7,114 bases of DNA from an uncultured Halomicronema sp. (lineage in GTDB: Bacteria > Cyanobacteriota > Cyanobacteriia > Phormidesmidales > Phormidesmidaceae): assembly GCA_937897665.1 (NCBI GenBank), contig CALCPB010000585.1, forward strand, positions 1-7,114. Direction: 5' to 3'. The notes beneath the pieces were generated by a model. That model saw nothing but the letters and a program-made list of their open reading frames with translations. It had not been told where the DNA came from and did no database searches. This document shows positions 1 to 5,708 of this stretch, piece by piece. Position numbers and translations under genes: made by a program. Each line of letters starts with the position of its first letter. Within the stretch, counting starts at the first letter, position 1.

Positions 1-131
1 AGTTTCAGAGAATTGGTATAGGAGGGAACCACTCTCAGCGGGAGAATCGACACCTACCCCGCCTTGGGTACTCCTCCCCAGAGGGATGGTTATTCAAACA
101 GGTATCTAGATGAGCCGCTAGCCGCCCTCCA
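1..131. other. Non-coding edge region, no gene recognised
   Basis: This stretch lies downstream of the VUT-family gene and runs to the window edge. I see no convincing coding frame. The only structure is a short possible hairpin, TACCC at 55-59 with GGGTA at 66-70 and a 6-nt loop. It has no following T-run on either strand, so I do not call a terminator. A short GC-rich palindrome (AGGCGCGCCT, 134-143) overlaps the end of the VUT gene and may be incidental. Confidence 0.4.
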
Positions 132-674
132 TTAGGCGCGCCTTGTTTGCCACACAAATTTGCCGTCGCGCCAAAGAGCTGCCAGCAGACCGATCGCAAA
201 TTTGGTGACAATTTCGCCAAACAGCAGAGACACCATTTCGGTCGTTGACAGCACGCCCGCAAACGCCACCAGCGTAAATAGCAGCGTATCTAAAGGAATC
301 GAGACCGCATTGCTCCCCGCCACCCGCACCAGCCAGGGAAAGCGCAGCAGCCGCTGGTAAATCTCAGTATCGGCCGTCTCGGCCAGCACAATCGCTAAAA
401 AGCTGGCTGCAATGATGCGCAGCGGTACCGCTAGCGTCACACTCATTAATACGTTGGCCAACGCCGCCACCGCGATGGTGCCATAGACCCATCGCCGCCC
501 GGCACTGTGCAAGCGATCGCGCTGGGTAAACGTGAAGCCAAAGATAAAGGTGCCGACCGCCACCTGTCCAAAAATAGGAAACGGAATGAACCAGGCAGCG
601 GTGTAATTAGCGCCTAGCGTTGCCAGCACATAGAGGGTGGCATTGAGCAAATAGGGTGAGCGCAGGCGCAGCAA
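132..674 (-). CDS. VUT family (DUF165/YhhQ-like) small membrane transporter
   Basis: Predicted inner-membrane protein of 180 residues with about five to six hydrophobic segments (roughly 8-28, 34-50, 64-82, 85-98, 121-141, 147-167). Family-like signatures are the acidic motif ETADTEIYQRL at 99-109 and SNAVSIPLDTLLF at 121-133, which resemble conserved segments of the VUT/queuosine precursor transporter family. Characterised relatives such as E. coli YhhQ import queuosine precursors, but this protein is shorter than YhhQ (about 220 residues), so the substrate is open. The start is TTG at 672-674: a GAGAGG ribosome binding site lies 5 nt upstream, and an in-frame TGA four codons upstream rules out a longer protein. 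The gene is 140 bp downstream of pdxA on the same strand, but a promoter-like element lies in the gap, so it may have its own transcript. Family assignment is fairly secure; substrate is inference. Confidence 0.8.
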   Translation of the reverse strand: MLRLRSPYLLNATLYVLATLGANYTAAWFIPFPIFGQVAVGTFIFGFTFTQRDRLHSAGRRWVYGTIAVAALANVLMSVTLAVPLRIIAASFLAIVLAETADTEIYQRLLRFPWLVRVAGSNAVSIPLDTLLFTLVAFAGVLSTTEMVSLLFGEIVTKFAIGLLAALWRDGKFVWQTRRA

Positions 675-679
675 AATAA

Positions 680-685
680 CCTCTC
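680..685 (-). promoter_or_regulatory. Ribosome binding site fixing the TTG start of the VUT gene
   Basis: GAGAGG on the minus strand, 5 nt before TTG. It is the best Shine-Dalgarno match nearby. Together with the in-frame upstream TGA it decides the non-ATG start. Confidence 0.6.
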
Positions 686-687
686 AA

Positions 688-702
688 GAAAAACTGTTTT
701 TC
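688..702. promoter_or_regulatory. Perfect dyad, candidate operator at the VUT gene promoter
   Basis: GAAAAACTGTTTTTC is a perfect inverted repeat with 7-bp arms around one central base. It sits directly upstream of the VUT ribosome binding site. On the minus strand a -10-like TAGAAT (703-708) immediately precedes it, so the dyad would overlap the expected transcription start, a usual position for a repressor site. No good -35 is visible. A one-base loop cannot fold as RNA, which favours a DNA-level site over a terminator. The regulator is unknown, and chance in AT-rich DNA is possible. Confidence 0.35.
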
Positions 703-814
703 ATTCTAAGGGCCACCCTCACCGTTGTGCCCTGGTTTGCCAGCAGATGTTCAGGGGCGGCTGACAATCTTGAGTCATCGCTTGCCCCCGGTAGCAGCGA
801 TGGGTGTTCACGGG

Positions 815-1912
815 TTAGCTCACCCGAGCCCGGTTTTTGTGATTGACCAAGGCGATCGCTAATTCAATCGCCGCTTCCATACTGGCTGACCGGGCTATGC
901 CCTGCCCGGCAATATCAAAGGCGGTGCCATGGTCGGGAGAGGTGCGTACAAAGGGCAGGCCGATGGTCGTATTCACGGCCCGATCAAAGGCCAGCAGCTT
1001 GATCGGTATCAACCCCTGGTCGTGATACAGCGCGAGATAAGCGTCATAGGGACTTGCCGCCGCATCTTCATACCAAGCTTGACCGGCACTCACCCATAGC
1101 GTATCGGGCGGCACCGGCCCGGTTAGCCGCACCTGTGGATAGGTTTGCTGAGCCGTTTCTAACCAGGGCATCAGCCAGTCTCGTTCTTCAGTGCCCAGTT
1201 TCCCCGCTTCGCCACTGTGAGGGTTCAGACCGGCTACAGCAATATGGGGTGACGCTACACCAAAGTCTCGTCGCAGGCTTGCGACTAAGAGCGCCAGCTT
1301 GCGTGACATCAGAGCGGGGGTCAAGGTCGTTGGTACCTGGTTCAAAGGGATGTGAGTTGTGGCCAGCAGACTGCGTAGTGGCCAGCCGGTGTGAGGCGAT
1401 CGCGCCGCAAACATCATGCCAAATTGCTCAACGCCAGCACGTTCTGCCAACACCTCGGTCTGCCCCGGATAGACATGCCCCGCCGCGTGCCAAACCGCCT
1501 TAGCAATCGGGGCGGTCACCACCGCGTCAAACTCACTCGCTAACGCCCCAGAGATCGCCCGATTGAGCCAGGCAAAGCTGGCCTGCCCCGTAACGACATT
1601 CGGTTCCCCTGGCTTGATGTCAGCGAGTCCGGTGATCGGCGAGTCAGCACCCAGCAGGGTGAACGGGCTCAAGTCAACGTCATCTGCTCCTGCCCGCTCT
1701 AGTTGCTTGAGACTCGCTTGCAATAATGCTTGCTCCCCGACCAGCGTGATCTGAGCGGCTGCTCTAAGGGTTGAATTACCCAGGGCTTTGATCACGATTT
1801 CGGGGCCGATGCCAGCCGGGTCGCCCAGGGGGATCGCAAGCCTGGGAAGCGTTTCAGCGTTTGACTTCGATGGGATCAGCGGATCGATCGCAAGGGTAGA
1901 AAACCTATTCAT
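815..1912 (-). CDS. pdxA: 4-hydroxythreonine-4-phosphate dehydrogenase PdxA
   Basis: Cytosolic NAD-dependent enzyme of the DXP-dependent vitamin B6 pathway. It oxidises 4-phosphohydroxy-L-threonine; the decarboxylated product is used by PdxJ to make pyridoxine phosphate. The 365-residue protein has the family N-terminal motif GDPAGIGPE at 30-38. The three metal-binding histidines of the E. coli enzyme are recognisable as H187 (ATTHIPL), H232 (GLNPHSGE) and H297 (YHDQGL). The segment [13 protein letters not shown] at 324-336 is also typical. The position corresponding to the substrate-contacting GHTE motif reads GQTE (150-153). The protein is somewhat longer than E. coli PdxA (about 330) because of a 24-residue N-terminal extension; no alternative ATG, GTG or TTG codon lies between M1 and the core, so ATG at 1910-1912 is the supported start, with AGAG 7 nt upstream. 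It is transcribed divergently from hemH. Confidence 0.95.
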   Translation of the reverse strand: MNRFSTLAIDPLIPSKSNAETLPRLAIPLGDPAGIGPEIVIKALGNSTLRAAAQITLVGEQALLQASLKQLERAGADDVDLSPFTLLGADSPITGLADIKPGEPNVVTGQASFAWLNRAISGALASEFDAVVTAPIAKAVWHAAGHVYPGQTEVLAERAGVEQFGMMFAARSPHTGWPLRSLLATTHIPLNQVPTTLTPALMSRKLALLVASLRRDFGVASPHIAVAGLNPHSGEAGKLGTEERDWLMPWLETAQQTYPQVRLTGPVPPDTLWVSAGQAWYEDAAASPYDAYLALYHDQGLIPIKLLAFDRAVNTTIGLPFVRTSPDHGTAFDIAGQGIARSASMEAAIELAIALVNHKNRARVS

Positions 1913-2080
1913 AAAGAATCTCTGAGGTAGTTTAGAATGTGGTCACTCTAGAATTGTTCGGCAGATCAGACACGGCATGGGTAGTGAACAAAAATGTATT
2001 TTGTTGCGATCGTGCCCGCTGGCTAAATCAATTGTTACGATAATTTTAAGAATCATTCACAGTTTAGGGTTTCAACCGTC
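1913..2080. promoter_or_regulatory. Divergent pdxA-hemH intergenic region
   Basis: This 168-bp region must hold promoters for both genes. For hemH the best -10 is GATAAT at 2039-2044, 36 nt before the ATG, with no clear -35. AT-rich sequence from 2039 onward resembles a degenerate Fur box. Near pdxA two copies of TAGAAT (1933-1938 and 1949-1954) lie in direct orientation 16 bp apart. On the pdxA strand the best -10 is weak. No strong Shine-Dalgarno precedes hemH; AGGG lies about 12 nt upstream. Exact start sites cannot be set by eye. Confidence 0.5.
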
Positions 2081-3244
2081 ATGGGCCGTGTAGGGGTATT
2101 GCTGTTGAACTTAGGTGGGCCAGAGCAGTTAGAGGATGTTCGTCCTTTTCTGTTCAATTTGTTTGCTGATCCTGAGATCATTCGTTTGCCGGTGCCTTGG
2201 TTGCAAAAGCCTTTAGCCTGGTTGATTTCTAACAGTCGAGCCAAACAGTCTCAACAAAACTACAGTCAGATTGGTGGCGGCTCCCCTCTGCGGCGCATCA
2301 CTGAGCAGCAAGCCGATGCCTTGAAGCACAGCCTAGAGGCCGCCGGTCAGCCAACCGAAATGTATATCGGTATGCGCTACTGGTACCCCTTTACCGAAGA
2401 GGCGATCGCCCGCATCAAGCGCGATGGCATTGAGGAATTGGTCGTGCTGCCCCTCTATCCGCAATATTCCATCAGCACGAGTGGCTCTAGCTTCCGCCTG
2501 TTGCAAAAGCTCTGGAAAGAAGACCCCTCCCTAGAGCGCATCCGCTACACCGTGATTCCTTCTTGGTATGCGCGACCGGGCTATGTCAGAGCGATGGCCG
2601 ATTTGATTACCCAAGAACTCGATCAGCTGCCCGATCCCAGTGCGGGACACGTTTTCTTTAGTGCCCACGGGGTACCGGTGAGCTATGTCGAAGAAGTCGG
2701 CGACCCCTATCAGCGCGAAATCGAGCACTGCGTTGAGTTAATTATGCAAGCGTTGGGTCGCCCCAATGCTCATACGCTGGCCTACCAGAGCCGCGTCGGC
2801 CCGGTAGAGTGGCTACAACCCTATACCGAAGAGGCGATCGCCGAACTCGCAGAACAGGGCATCAATAATTTAGTTGTGGTTCCTATCAGCTTTGTCTCTG
2901 AGCACATCGAGACGCTGCAAGAAATTGACATGGAGTACCGCGAAATTGCTGAAGAAGCCGGCATTGAAACGTTTCGCCGCGTGCCTGCGTTGAACACGCA
3001 CCCTGGCTTTATCGATGACATGGGCAAGATGGTCATGGAGGCCCTAGAGTCTCCCCGGCGGCTATTTTCGGATGTCGTTGAGCCGGATAAAAAGGTCAAG
3101 ATTTATCCCCAAGAGAAATCTGCATGGGGCCTCACGCCCGTGGCCGAAGTTTGGAATGGCCGCCTCGCGATGGTCGGCTTTTTGGCTCTGATTGTGGAAC
3201 TGATGAGTGGTCACGGACCGCTGCATTTAGTGGGTTTGCTGTAG
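2081..3244 (+). CDS. hemH: Ferrochelatase with C-terminal chlorophyll a/b-binding-like (Hlip-type) tail
   Basis: Inserts ferrous iron into protoporphyrin IX, the last step of heme synthesis; in cyanobacteria it also feeds bilin synthesis and stands at the heme/chlorophyll branch. The 387-residue protein begins at once with the conserved segment [10 protein letters not shown] (5-14), so ATG 2081 is the right start. The catalytic histidine is H186 in FFSAHGVP. The [11 protein letters not shown] segment (263-273) carries the conserved active-site residues H265, E267 and E271. After the catalytic domain (to about 318) comes a charged linker and then a single predicted membrane helix with the CAB motif ExxNGRxAMxGF at 346-357. 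That tail is typical of cyanobacterial and plastid type II ferrochelatases and is thought to bind pigment and aid dimerisation. Length fits the cyanobacterial family. It is divergent from pdxA, and 83 nt separate its stop from the WG-repeat gene; no clear terminator is visible in that gap. Confidence 0.97.
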   Translation: MGRVGVLLLNLGGPEQLEDVRPFLFNLFADPEIIRLPVPWLQKPLAWLISNSRAKQSQQNYSQIGGGSPLRRITEQQADALKHSLEAAGQPTEMYIGMRYWYPFTEEAIARIKRDGIEELVVLPLYPQYSISTSGSSFRLLQKLWKEDPSLERIRYTVIPSWYARPGYVRAMADLITQELDQLPDPSAGHVFFSAHGVPVSYVEEVGDPYQREIEHCVELIMQALGRPNAHTLAYQSRVGPVEWLQPYTEEAIAELAEQGINNLVVVPISFVSEHIETLQEIDMEYREIAEEAGIETFRRVPALNTHPGFIDDMGKMVMEALESPRRLFSDVVEPDKKVKIYPQEKSAWGLTPVAEVWNGRLAMVGFLALIVELMSGHGPLHLVGLL

Positions 3245-3300
3245 AAACGTTTCTCGACTTCAGGGGCGATCCTCACGACTGCAATTTCGATCTGGCATCG

Positions 3301-3306
3301 TATAAA
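3301..3306 (+). promoter_or_regulatory. Possible -10 element of the WG-repeat gene
   Basis: TATAAA lies 21 nt upstream of the WG-repeat ATG in the gap after hemH. A poor -35 candidate (CTGCAA, 3279-3284) is 16 nt upstream. Initiation about 7 nt downstream would leave a leader of only about 15 nt, which would agree with the absence of a Shine-Dalgarno sequence. Read-through from hemH is the alternative. Confidence 0.3.
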
Positions 3307-3327
3307 AGGCCATTCTTTCCTGCCGTT

Positions 3328-4854
3328 ATGCAGTTCAAACGCCTGGTCTGGTTCGGCATCGGATTGTTACTCGTTCTAGTAATGAGTTTTACAGTGTCTA
3401 GCTTTGGTCAATCAAGTCAAAAATATGTAGAAACCGTCTCATCGATTGCTGAACCACTGGAACAAGCGGCTCTGGCTGCTCAACAATCGCCTAAAGTTAT
3501 CAACTTCAGCGTGCTCAATGCAGAAGTTAACTCAACAGTTGCTGTCCGCTGTTTTGACAAAGATAAAATTGGCTTCGCAAACCTTTCCGGTGAGTTGGTC
3601 ATTCCGCAATGCTTCATCTCAGTCAACGATTTTGCTGAAGGATTAGCTTTAGTCAGTTTTGAAAACGTAAGCAGGCAAGAACGCTACGGTTTTATCAATA
3701 CAAATGGTGAATTTGCCTTCCCGCTGACCTTCTTGAAAAATCAAATGTGGGCTAGTCAGTTTTCAGAGGATCTTTTCTCCCTTCGCCAAGAGCCTGGTGG
3801 AAAAACTGGCTTTATTAACAAAGAAGGGCAATTTGTTATCGAGCCTCAATTTGATGAGGTCGGCGGATTCCGTGAAGGACTGAGTGTTGTATGCAGAAAT
3901 ATCAGTACTGACAGTAGCGAAGAACCTGAACGGCGTTGTGGCTATATTTATCCTGACGGTCGGTTAGCTGCCCCCCTGCAGTTTGCTCAGGCCGAATCTT
4001 TCTATAACGGCATAGCCTCTGTTCGGTTGCCTCATAAAGCCGGTTACACCATTGTCAATAACCAAACTTTCAAGCCGTTGGTCGGAAATATATTAACCAG
4101 TAGTTCCGCTAGCATTGTGGATATTAGTTCGGGGCTAGCTAGCGTTAGCCTGTTTGGATGCCGATATGACGAGGGCCCCTACCATCATTATGGAGATGGA
4201 GATGATTACTACTATCCTAATTTCGACCTCAGAGAGATCAAGTCTGAAGAACGCTGGAGTGAAAATTTAGGATACGAATACTGGCATATTAACCCTGAAA
4301 CTTTGGGTTTCATTGACTCTGAAAAGGGTGGTTTTGCTATTGAGCCGCGCTTTTGCAATCGAAGTGTAGAGGCCCAGAGAAGCTTTCTGAAGGGCCGTGC
4401 CATTGTTTACATCCACCCTAATGATGAAACACCCGGTATTTCTGGGCATTGGCGAGGTCACTTGGCGATGATTAATACTAATGGCTATGTTGTCGATAAC
4501 TATGGCGATGAAGAATTACCAAGTTATGAGATAAACAAGGAAACTTGGCGAGAAGCCGAAGAAAACCTAATCCCAACGAGTGTTCGGAATGGGTCGGATG
4601 AGCCAGACTCTTTTGGATATATCAGCCGCGAAGGTCGATGGGTCATTGTACCAAGATTTCGAAAGGCCAACAATTTTCAAAAGGAACGTGCAATCGTTTT
4701 AGATGCAGAAACCCAACAATATGGACTCATTAATACTCAGGGCGAATATGTTATCCCTCCTAATTTCAAACAGATTAAAGCAGATTTTGATCACGATCTT
4801 GTAATCGTTCAAGATAGCCAGAGCAGTCTTTTTGGCTACATGGACTTACAGTGA
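3328..4854 (+). CDS. Exported WG-repeat protein, probably truncated by in-frame stops
   Basis: A 508-residue protein of unknown biochemical role. Residues 4-27 form a hydrophobic N-terminal segment after K4-R5, a signal peptide or membrane anchor without a lipobox cysteine. The rest contains WG repeats, pattern [YF]G[FY]I-x3-G-x2-[VI]I-x-P-x-F-x4-F-x-EG-x-A-x-V, at about 81-109, 120-152, 160-188, 205-232, 326-360, 429-457 and 465-494, with an eighth starting at 502. Such repeats form beta-rich solenoid or propeller-like folds thought to mediate binding. Six cysteines (75, 95, 189, 204, 278, 343) could form disulfides outside the cytoplasm. Residues 279-300 are rich in Asp, Tyr and His. The ATG at 3328 is preferred over a longer frame from 3124 because that frame overlaps the hemH 3' end and lies upstream of the signal peptide. 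The frame ends in TGA-TAA in mid-repeat and resumes at once. The gene is more AT-rich than its neighbours. Confidence 0.85.
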   Translation: MQFKRLVWFGIGLLLVLVMSFTVSSFGQSSQKYVETVSSIAEPLEQAALAAQQSPKVINFSVLNAEVNSTVAVRCFDKDKIGFANLSGELVIPQCFISVNDFAEGLALVSFENVSRQERYGFINTNGEFAFPLTFLKNQMWASQFSEDLFSLRQEPGGKTGFINKEGQFVIEPQFDEVGGFREGLSVVCRNISTDSSEEPERRCGYIYPDGRLAAPLQFAQAESFYNGIASVRLPHKAGYTIVNNQTFKPLVGNILTSSSASIVDISSGLASVSLFGCRYDEGPYHHYGDGDDYYYPNFDLREIKSEERWSENLGYEYWHINPETLGFIDSEKGGFAIEPRFCNRSVEAQRSFLKGRAIVYIHPNDETPGISGHWRGHLAMINTNGYVVDNYGDEELPSYEINKETWREAEENLIPTSVRNGSDEPDSFGYISREGRWVIVPRFRKANNFQKERAIVLDAETQQYGLINTQGEYVIPPNFKQIKADFDHDLVIVQDSQSSLFGYMDLQ

Positions 4855-4869
4855 TAAATCCGTATTCCC

Positions 4870-5319
4870 TTGTTATTTGAAGATGCATTTTCGTTTGCAG
4901 ACACGGGTGAACTTTCACAACCCTTAGCAGTAGTTCAGGATCACGAAAGTGATTTGTTTGGCTACATTGATTTGCAAGGGAACATGGTCATTCCTCCCAA
5001 ATTCAAGTCAGCATCAGGCTTTGGTCAACAGGGTATAGCTATAATTACTATGGAAGCGGGCGACACAGTCATCAATACTAAAGGAGAATATTTGACGCGT
5101 TCAATACCTGTTCGGCGCAGACCCATTAGAATCCATCGCGATGTTAATGACTTTGTTTCTATTCGTTTCACAGAAGAGAAGTATATAGGACAAGATCACA
5201 AATTTTTCGCTCTGCTACATTCATCTGATGTTCTTTTTCCATACGCTGTAGCTGATGTGAGATTTTCGGAAGGTCTAGCACCCGTTTACGAGAGGTTGTC
5301 GGCATCTTTTCAGCTTTAA
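4870..5319 (+). CDS. WG-repeat C-terminal fragment, same frame as the upstream gene
   Basis: Open frame of about 149 codons from the first possible start (TTG 4870). The frame is open from 4858, right after the TGA-TAA that ends the upstream WG-repeat gene. It completes the interrupted eighth repeat (IRIPLLFEDAFSF, 4858-4896) and contains a full ninth one (FGYIDLQGN then VIPPKF). A degenerate tenth has TVINTKGEYL, and FSEGLAPVYE lies near the end. It has no signal peptide and no Shine-Dalgarno before the TTG, so independent translation of an exported product is doubtful. It ends in mid-repeat pattern, so the C-terminus may also be eroded; the other two forward frames near 5281-5330 show no repeat continuation. 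Most likely it is the detached tail of one ancestral gene (pseudogene remnant). Alternatives are low-level read-through, re-initiation, or a sequencing error. Confidence 0.55.
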   Translation: MLFEDAFSFADTGELSQPLAVVQDHESDLFGYIDLQGNMVIPPKFKSASGFGQQGIAIITMEAGDTVINTKGEYLTRSIPVRRRPIRIHRDVNDFVSIRFTEEKYIGQDHKFFALLHSSDVLFPYAVADVRFSEGLAPVYERLSASFQL

Positions 5320-5382
5320 AACATCGGTGACGGCAGCATTCTTGTCAGAATATAAATCTAAAACTCATTTCTGAAGTAGCGA

Positions 5383-5391
5383 TGATATACT
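5383..5391 (+). promoter_or_regulatory. Extended -10 promoter for the TPP riboswitch transcript
   Basis: TGATATACT fits the extended -10 form TGnTATAAT with one mismatch. No good -35 is placed 17 nt upstream, which extended -10 promoters tolerate. A start about 7 nt downstream falls near 5398, the 5' edge of the riboswitch P1 helix, so the aptamer would begin at the transcript end. Confidence 0.55.
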
Positions 5392-5397
5392 CGCAGA

Positions 5398-5480
5398 CAA
5401 GCTAGGGGTGTCCGACTTGATCGGGCTGAGATTATACCCTCAGAACCTGACCTGGTTAATACCAGCGGAGGGAAGCGTTG
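5398..5480 (+). promoter_or_regulatory. TPP riboswitch (THI element)
   Basis: Thiamine pyrophosphate aptamer with all hallmark blocks in order: AGGGGTG (5404-5410), CTGAGAT (5426-5432), ACCCTCAGAACCTGA (5436-5450) and CGGAGGGAAGC (5466-5476). Helices can be traced. P1 uses GCT 5401-5403 with AGC 5474-5476, extended by CAA 5398-5400 with TTG 5478-5480 after one bulged G. P2 pairs the GGGG block with ACCC at 5436-5439. P3 is CCGA 5412-5415 with TCGG 5421-5424, and P5 is CTGGT 5452-5456 with ACCAG 5461-5465 around a TAAT loop. The known family binds TPP and represses the downstream gene. It lies on the symporter strand and is the only riboswitch seen in the window. Confidence 0.97.
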
Positions 5481-5572
5481 ATTGCGGTTACGAAACCAAA
5501 GCGACGAGCGAACTTATGAATTCCGAAGCGGGGATGCGGCAGTTGGCAAGCTAAGTTAGCCCTGTTTTGGAA

Positions 5573-5633
5573 TTTCAGATTCCCAGCTCTGGGCTCGGAA
5601 TTCTCGCGTTCGCCTCATCACGTTTCAGATTCC
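5573..5633 (+). repeat. 11-bp direct repeat in the symporter leader
   Basis: TTTCAGATTCC occurs at 5573-5583 and again at 5623-5633, offset by exactly 50 bp. The first copy is part of the GGAAT/ATTCC hairpin; the second lacks the GGAAT partner. Its function is unknown. Confidence 0.5.
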
Positions 5634-5694
5634 ATCGCTTCATCAACAAACCTGCAGGTTAATCATCGCCTCTAGCATCTTGCACTCACGAAGC

Positions 5695-5700
5695 GAGGTG
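5695..5700 (+). promoter_or_regulatory. Ribosome binding site of the symporter gene
   Basis: GAGGTG, 8 nt before the ATG at 5709, is a good Shine-Dalgarno match and supports that start. Part of it can pair in a small hairpin (GCACT 5682-5686 with GGTGC 5697-5701). Confidence 0.7.
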
Positions 5701-5708
5701 CTTTCACA

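Larger units (their letters stand above)
5481..5708 (+). other. Long untranslated leader between riboswitch and symporter gene
   Basis: About 228 nt separate the aptamer from the symporter ATG, long for a simple expression platform. It contains GAATTCCGA (5518-5526), complementary to TCGGAATTC (5595-5603), able to enclose about 68 nt. Inside that span are a weak bulged hairpin (GG and GCT at 5545-5552 with AGCCC at 5558-5562) followed by TGTTTT, a hairpin GGAAT/ATTCC (5569-5583) and a hairpin CCCA/TGGG (5582-5593). The two last share bases and exclude each other. None is a classical strong terminator. Two tiny ORFs are possible (5478-5519 and 5516-5554). The mechanism of the switch cannot be decided from sequence. 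Confidence 0.5.

Noticed and set aside
35..262. 75-codon minus-strand frame rich in Cys and Arg
   Set aside because: It overlaps the 3' end of the VUT gene on the same strand in a different frame, with no recognisable domain and no good ribosome binding site.
1054..1503. 149-codon plus-strand frame opposite pdxA
   Set aside because: It lies wholly within the well-supported pdxA gene on the other strand; composition is that of a shadow frame.
2821..3099. 92-codon minus-strand frame inside hemH
   Set aside because: Antisense shadow of the hemH catalytic region; Ser/Thr-rich composition typical of such shadows.
3244..3253. GAAACGTTTC palindrome at the hemH stop as a terminator or operator
   Set aside because: Ten bases with no loop and no T-run; likely chance.
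3124..3327. N-terminal extension of the WG-repeat protein into the hemH 3' end
   Set aside because: It overlaps the conserved CAB tail of hemH in another frame, and the signal peptide begins at ATG 3328. The extension has no family-like sequence.
5338..5351. ATTCT-tgtc-AGAAT hairpin after the WG-repeat tail as a terminator
   Set aside because: Only five weak pairs and no T-run follows; it does not meet the usual form of an intrinsic terminator.
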